A stretch of 64,000 nt of DNA from Annona cherimola (Eukaryota > Streptophyta > Magnoliopsida > Magnoliales > Annonaceae). The notes beneath the pieces were generated by a model, which saw only the letters and a list, made by a program, of their open reading frames with translations, was not told where the DNA came from and made no database searches. The stretch is from NCBI GenBank assembly GCA_030490835.1, contig CM059971.1, positions 102,056,095 to 102,120,094 on the forward strand. The letters are read 5' to 3'. Both the position numbers and the translations under genes were made by a program. Shown here one piece after another: positions 59,996 to 64,000 of the stretch (positions are counted from its first letter, which is position 1; each line of letters starts with the position of its first letter).

Positions 59996-60707
59996 TGTTG
60001 TTGGATTTGGAAATTTATTTGAAGTTGTTTAGATAGGGAGAAATATAATTTCCTTTGTAAATGAAAAATAATGTTAGGAGATGATACCGACCATCAAACC
60101 AATAAAGAGAAATTAAATAAGTTATTATTGAAAAAAATACTACTAATCAACGGATTGAGAGTGAGTACATGTCGCATTAAGACTCGATTTTCACTGAAAA
60201 TCTGAATTCGTTTCTATCCAAGTATCCAACTGCCCTAGAAAGAAAAGTTCAGATTAAAAAAAAAAAAAAAAGGATCGTTAAATTTCATCCAAGAAGAAAA
60301 CAACAAAGTATATGCCGCTTCTTGATACGAAATCACAACTATTTTTACAACTTCATCTATTCTTGAAAGTTATCCGGATTATATGTCCATATTCAAAGTT
60401 CAATATTCCTTATTCAGGTAATTTTGAATTTTTTAGAATATACAAATTACTTTGATTAATTTTTAAATCGTAATAAGCATATATGAGTAGAATATTAATT
60501 GATTTAGCCTAGAAAATAATAAGTTTAACAGGCAACCCATTGCATGAATCATTACCCAAATTTTAATAATATTTTTTTATGATAGAATTTGATAACAATA
60601 CTTTAAGAAGTAACCGAGTGCATAAATCCTGACCCAAATTTTAACATATTGATGGTACTCATAGCAGATGGGGTATCTATTGTAGAAAAAAAATCAGCAC
60701 ATGGGGG

Positions 60708-60739
<32 letters not shown>

Positions 60740-61008
60740 TTCAGCACATGGGGTATCAAACCCCACTATAGCGCATATGGTCCAATTCGAATGCTCTGGC
60801 TCTGGCATCATTATTTTTCCACACGGCTCGATGATCGATAATAGTGATAGAGGATGGATGGACACACGTCCGCGCTTCCACTTGTCCAATCCAGGACTAG
60901 GGTTGAGTCGATGACCAGAGGAGTAATTTGCACAAATCCCACGATGATTGTTGATATTGAATCTTTGTCCTTCTAATCAATAATCATTTTCCTAAATCTC
61001 TACCCGAA
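59996..61008. other. AT-rich intergenic stretch
   Basis: This stretch holds poly(A) runs at 60257-60272 and 60714-60739. It has no coding or RNA feature that I can support. Confidence 0.5.
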
Positions 61009-61081
61009 TTATGTTTGTTTATTTTTCATTCTCCACAAGTACTGTATTTTTTAATTATTTCTTTGTATTTTTTTACATAAT

Positions 61082-61478
61082 GAAAAATAATCATGTTACC
61101 CCGGGCTAAGTAAATGTTCCGCTTTGCTCATTTCAAAAAAATTTATTTAAAAATATTATTTTATTTTCTTTCATATACTTGTTTATCTAAATGTATTTAA
61201 TATATAAACCAAGTTTTATTATTTTTGGATATGTATATATATATTTTTAAGATTTTTAAACACAGAGATATTTTAAATACAAATATACACATAGATATTT
61301 AAAAATATCAAAAAAATACATACACGTATCCAAAAATGGTAAAACTTAGTTTATATGTTAAATACACTTAGATAAACAAGTGAATACAGAAAAAAGTCAA
61401 AAAAATATTTTTAAATGAGTTTTTTGAGGTACGCTAAGTGGAGCATTTGCTTAGCCAGGGTTAACAAGATCACTTCTC
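61082..61478. mobile_element. Fold-back element FB1, third copy
   Basis: This 397-bp inverted-repeat element is homologous to those in hAT copies A and B (394 and 396 bp). The flanks are TTACATAAT (61073-61081) and ATACATAAT (61479-61487), 8 of 9. The empty MITE site confirms the edges. Confidence 0.8.
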
Positions 61479-61535
61479 ATACATAATTATCCTACTTTTT
61501 AATCATTTTTACACAACTAACTACAAAATTAACCC

Positions 61536-61920
61536 AATGGGTGATTGGGTGCGGCAGCCATGCATCCAACCAAAAAACCTATTTTTTATTTTTTTATTTT
61601 TTTATTTTTTTATTTTTTATAAATATATACAACTAGGTGTATTTAACTCATAAACCAATTTTTATCATTTTTGGATGCCCTTAAGTATTTTTTTATTTTT
61701 AAATACATTGACGTTTTTGTAATTTTATGACTAAGAAATTATGAAAAATGTCACTATTTTTAAAAATTAAAAAATACTTACAAGCATTCAAAACTGGTAA
61801 AAATCGATTTATGGGTTAAATACACATAGCTTTACATGTTTATAAAAAAATATAAAAAATAGGTTATTCGGCCGGACGCATGGGGGCCCCCATGTGGCCA
61901 GCTGTGTAGAATCACAGTTC
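61536..61920. mobile_element. Fold-back element FB2
   Basis: The 385-bp element is flanked by AATTAACCC (61527-61535) and AATTAACCT (61921-61929), 8 of 9. The ends are AATGGGTGATTGGGTGCGGC and the complement of GAACTGTGATTCTACACAGC, rich in G and C. The interior core (TTATCATTTTTGGATGCCCT and its mirror) is related to FB1 and FB3. A run of TATTTTT repeats fills 61585-61620. Confidence 0.75.
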
Positions 61921-62057
61921 AATTAACCTAACTATTTTAAATTTATTTTATTTATTTTTTATTATTACCCTCATCGTATCATATCATTTTCTCACATTTC
62001 AAAAATATTTATATTAAAAAAAAATTCAAAAGTTTTATAACTTTCTGAACACATCTA

Positions 62058-64000
62058 AAATATTTCAAATTTTGTAGTTGGCATCAAAATCTATTTTAAT
62101 AAACAGTTATTACATTTTAATGGATGGCCGGAATACTCTTACAGACTAAATTAATATAAGAATAAACCAACTAAGCTATTATTCTTTATTTTCGTTCCTC
62201 ATATTTAGCAAAAAGAGTATGCGTACATGATTCATTTTAATTGAAGCACTAAACTTTTCTTTAGGTGTTTGTGTAGGGGGAATTTGCATCACAAACCCTC
62301 TAATTGTGCGTATGAACATTTTGGACTCGAAGTTTGCATATTAGTATATTAAAACCTTTGAAGTTTCAATTTTTGCATTTTAAACCTGCACTCCTAATGG
62401 TGTTAAAAAATGTTGTTAAACTCATGTGTAATATCGAAAATATGCTTATATTTATACGAAAAGTAAAACAGTCATGGAAAAAAATCAACATTATTTGCAT
62501 AATTGAGCCTTAAGATTCTGAGGATGTGATGACATTCGGGAAGATGATATTGGTTTTTGGTCATAGCCACTTTGATTTTCATATAGATATAAGGATATTT
62601 TCAACATTACAATTGAGTTTAACAATATTTTTTAACGCCATTAGGGGCGAATATTTAAAACGCAAAGACTAAAATTTCGAAAGTCTAATATGCTAATATA
62701 CAAATTTCGGAATTCAAAATGCTAATAAGTAAAGTTAGAAGATTTATGATGCAAAATTTCCGTTTCTATATCAGCACTTACAAGATTTGGTCGATTCAAG
62801 GTTGCAAACATATCATGACTTTTTCAAAATTTGTATATATATTTACAAGATTTGCATAAAATTGAAGACATACTTAGAAACACTAAAACCTTTTCAATAG
62901 CGATGAAAATAACTTTGTAAATAAATAAAATGGTTAATTTTAAATATACTCACTATCTTGACCCTTAATTACAAATATATCTATGAAGTGTGAAGACTTT
63001 TATATATACCCAGTAAGTACGGCTAAAATTTCATTCATACCTATTCTGTGATGCACAATTAAATATTATTCATTATATAAAATGTCCATAATGCCACTTA
63101 TTATTTTTTTGATAATGAATGTCGCTTATTATTTAATAATAATAGTCATTCGACTATTACAAAAATTGCACAATATGACGAAAACCCATCAAATTCGAAA
63201 GAAAAGCTATGTAGAATAAGTTCTAACGATTTGGATATGATGCCAATAACAATGGATACTAGATCAACCAAGAGTATTTTGGGATTTTAAAATTATTAAA
63301 AGTTCCTAATGGTCACATTGAGCATATTTGAAATTAATGAAATACTTAGTATGTATATGTGAAAATTTTTAAACTCCATGGGTATATTTGTAATTAAGAG
63401 TAAAAGTAGTAGATATATTCGAAATTAATCTTAAATAAGATTATAAACTGTAAAAAATAAATTAAAATACAAAAATAAAGTCCTTTTAAAAACAGGCCTC
63501 ATATTAAATGATATATTAAAAAGAGGTTAAACTCGCCACGATGCTTGGTGTCATGGTACAACGTTCGGGCATGCATATAAGCTGACACCGGACCTAGTCA
63601 CGGTGGCACCATTCTCTCTGGTTTCATGGAGGCGTCCACGGAATAGGGGAAAATAGGAAACTTTATAGGAATATTATTAAATATTTTATGAGAGTGTTAC
63701 GTGAAGATTGTTAAAATGTCTTAGGACATAATTATAACATTAGTTGAGATGATTGTAAAATATCCATTTTTTGCAATCACCTTTTAACCAAACCAAGCCT
63801 AACTTGATTTTAAAATGAGCATTAGTGGATGGAATTGCAAATAGATAAAGAGTTAAAAATTCCTTGTTTGATTTCTGTTGCGTGAATTCCAGGAAGAACG
63901 ATTTGTTGAAATCAAATCTATCACATCGAATGGTGAAAGGACATCATTAATAACATGTCCATTTTTCGCAACCATGCCAATTGGCTTTGGGGTTTAGCAC
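62058..64000. other. AT-rich sequence to the right edge
   Basis: No coding frame, RNA gene or bounded transposon can be supported. Around 62270-62760 an inverted pair is visible: phrases such as AATTTGCATCACAAACCCTC and the mirrored GATTTATGATGCAAAATTTC enclose about 450 bp, so this may be another fold-back element with eroded arms. Confidence 0.4.

Larger units (their letters stand above)
61009..62057 (-). mobile_element. Tourist-like MITE split by two nested fold-back elements
   Basis: The MITE sequence is in three pieces (about 61009-61081, 61479-61535 and 61921-62057) which join in the family order. The two gaps are exactly filled by FB1 (61082-61478) and FB2 (61536-61920), each with its own target duplication. 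Confidence 0.75.

Overview
The window is nuclear DNA of a flowering plant. The evidence is GT-AG introns, pentatricopeptide-repeat (PPR) genes, an Alfin-like PHD protein, a STICHEL-type gene and a ferric reductase oxidase, set in AT-rich DNA crowded with small transposons. The codon and repeat pattern does not look like a grass. I cannot name the species.

Layout. (1) 8-4325: the last four exons of a ferric reductase oxidase (FRO6/7/8 type), whose 5' part lies off the left edge. Its last intron holds a 1.1-kb hAT element. (2) 5491-6504: a short intronless PPR gene on the minus strand. (3) 6.9-14.1 kb: repeat land with two more hAT elements of the same family and several Tourist-like MITEs. (4) 14855-20441: a five-exon ALFIN-LIKE PHD gene. 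(5) 21898-30650: a complete LTR retrotransposon with perfect 5-bp target duplications. It has a gag frame but no recognisable pol, so it fits the TR-GAG type of non-autonomous element. A 1659-bp hAT element with a perfect 8-bp target duplication sits at the very 3' end of gag, and it carries a minus-strand fragment of a class II LOB-domain (LBD40/41/42-type) gene. (6) 30819-33095: an intronless DYW-class PPR gene, minus strand, ending about 170 bp from the retrotransposon. (7) 34034-37167: a six-exon gene for an organellar GGQ-domain (class I release-factor-like) protein. (8) 37.2-44.9 kb: AT-rich repeat land with no gene I can support. (9) 46726-52823: a six-exon STICHEL (STI) gene encoding a clamp-loader-like ATPase of 1246 aa. 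(10) 54793-55005: the complex I B12 (NDUFB3-type) subunit. (11) 55.0-64.0 kb: no gene, but MITE arrays and nested fold-back elements.

The genes are not an operon. Their order does carry information: ALFIN-LIKE, PPR, STICHEL and B12 also lie close together in Arabidopsis (from memory, At1g14450-At1g14510 and its duplicate around At2g02470-At2g02510). The window is therefore an ancestral gene block expanded by transposons.

The most interesting material is in the transposons. There is a gag-only retroelement, a hAT inside it that has captured part of a transcription-factor gene, a hAT family that carries a Mutator-like fold-back element inside two of its copies, and a Tourist-like MITE at 61-62 kb split by two different fold-back elements. 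All positions come from reading the sequence by eye, and family names come from remembered motifs. No database search was run.
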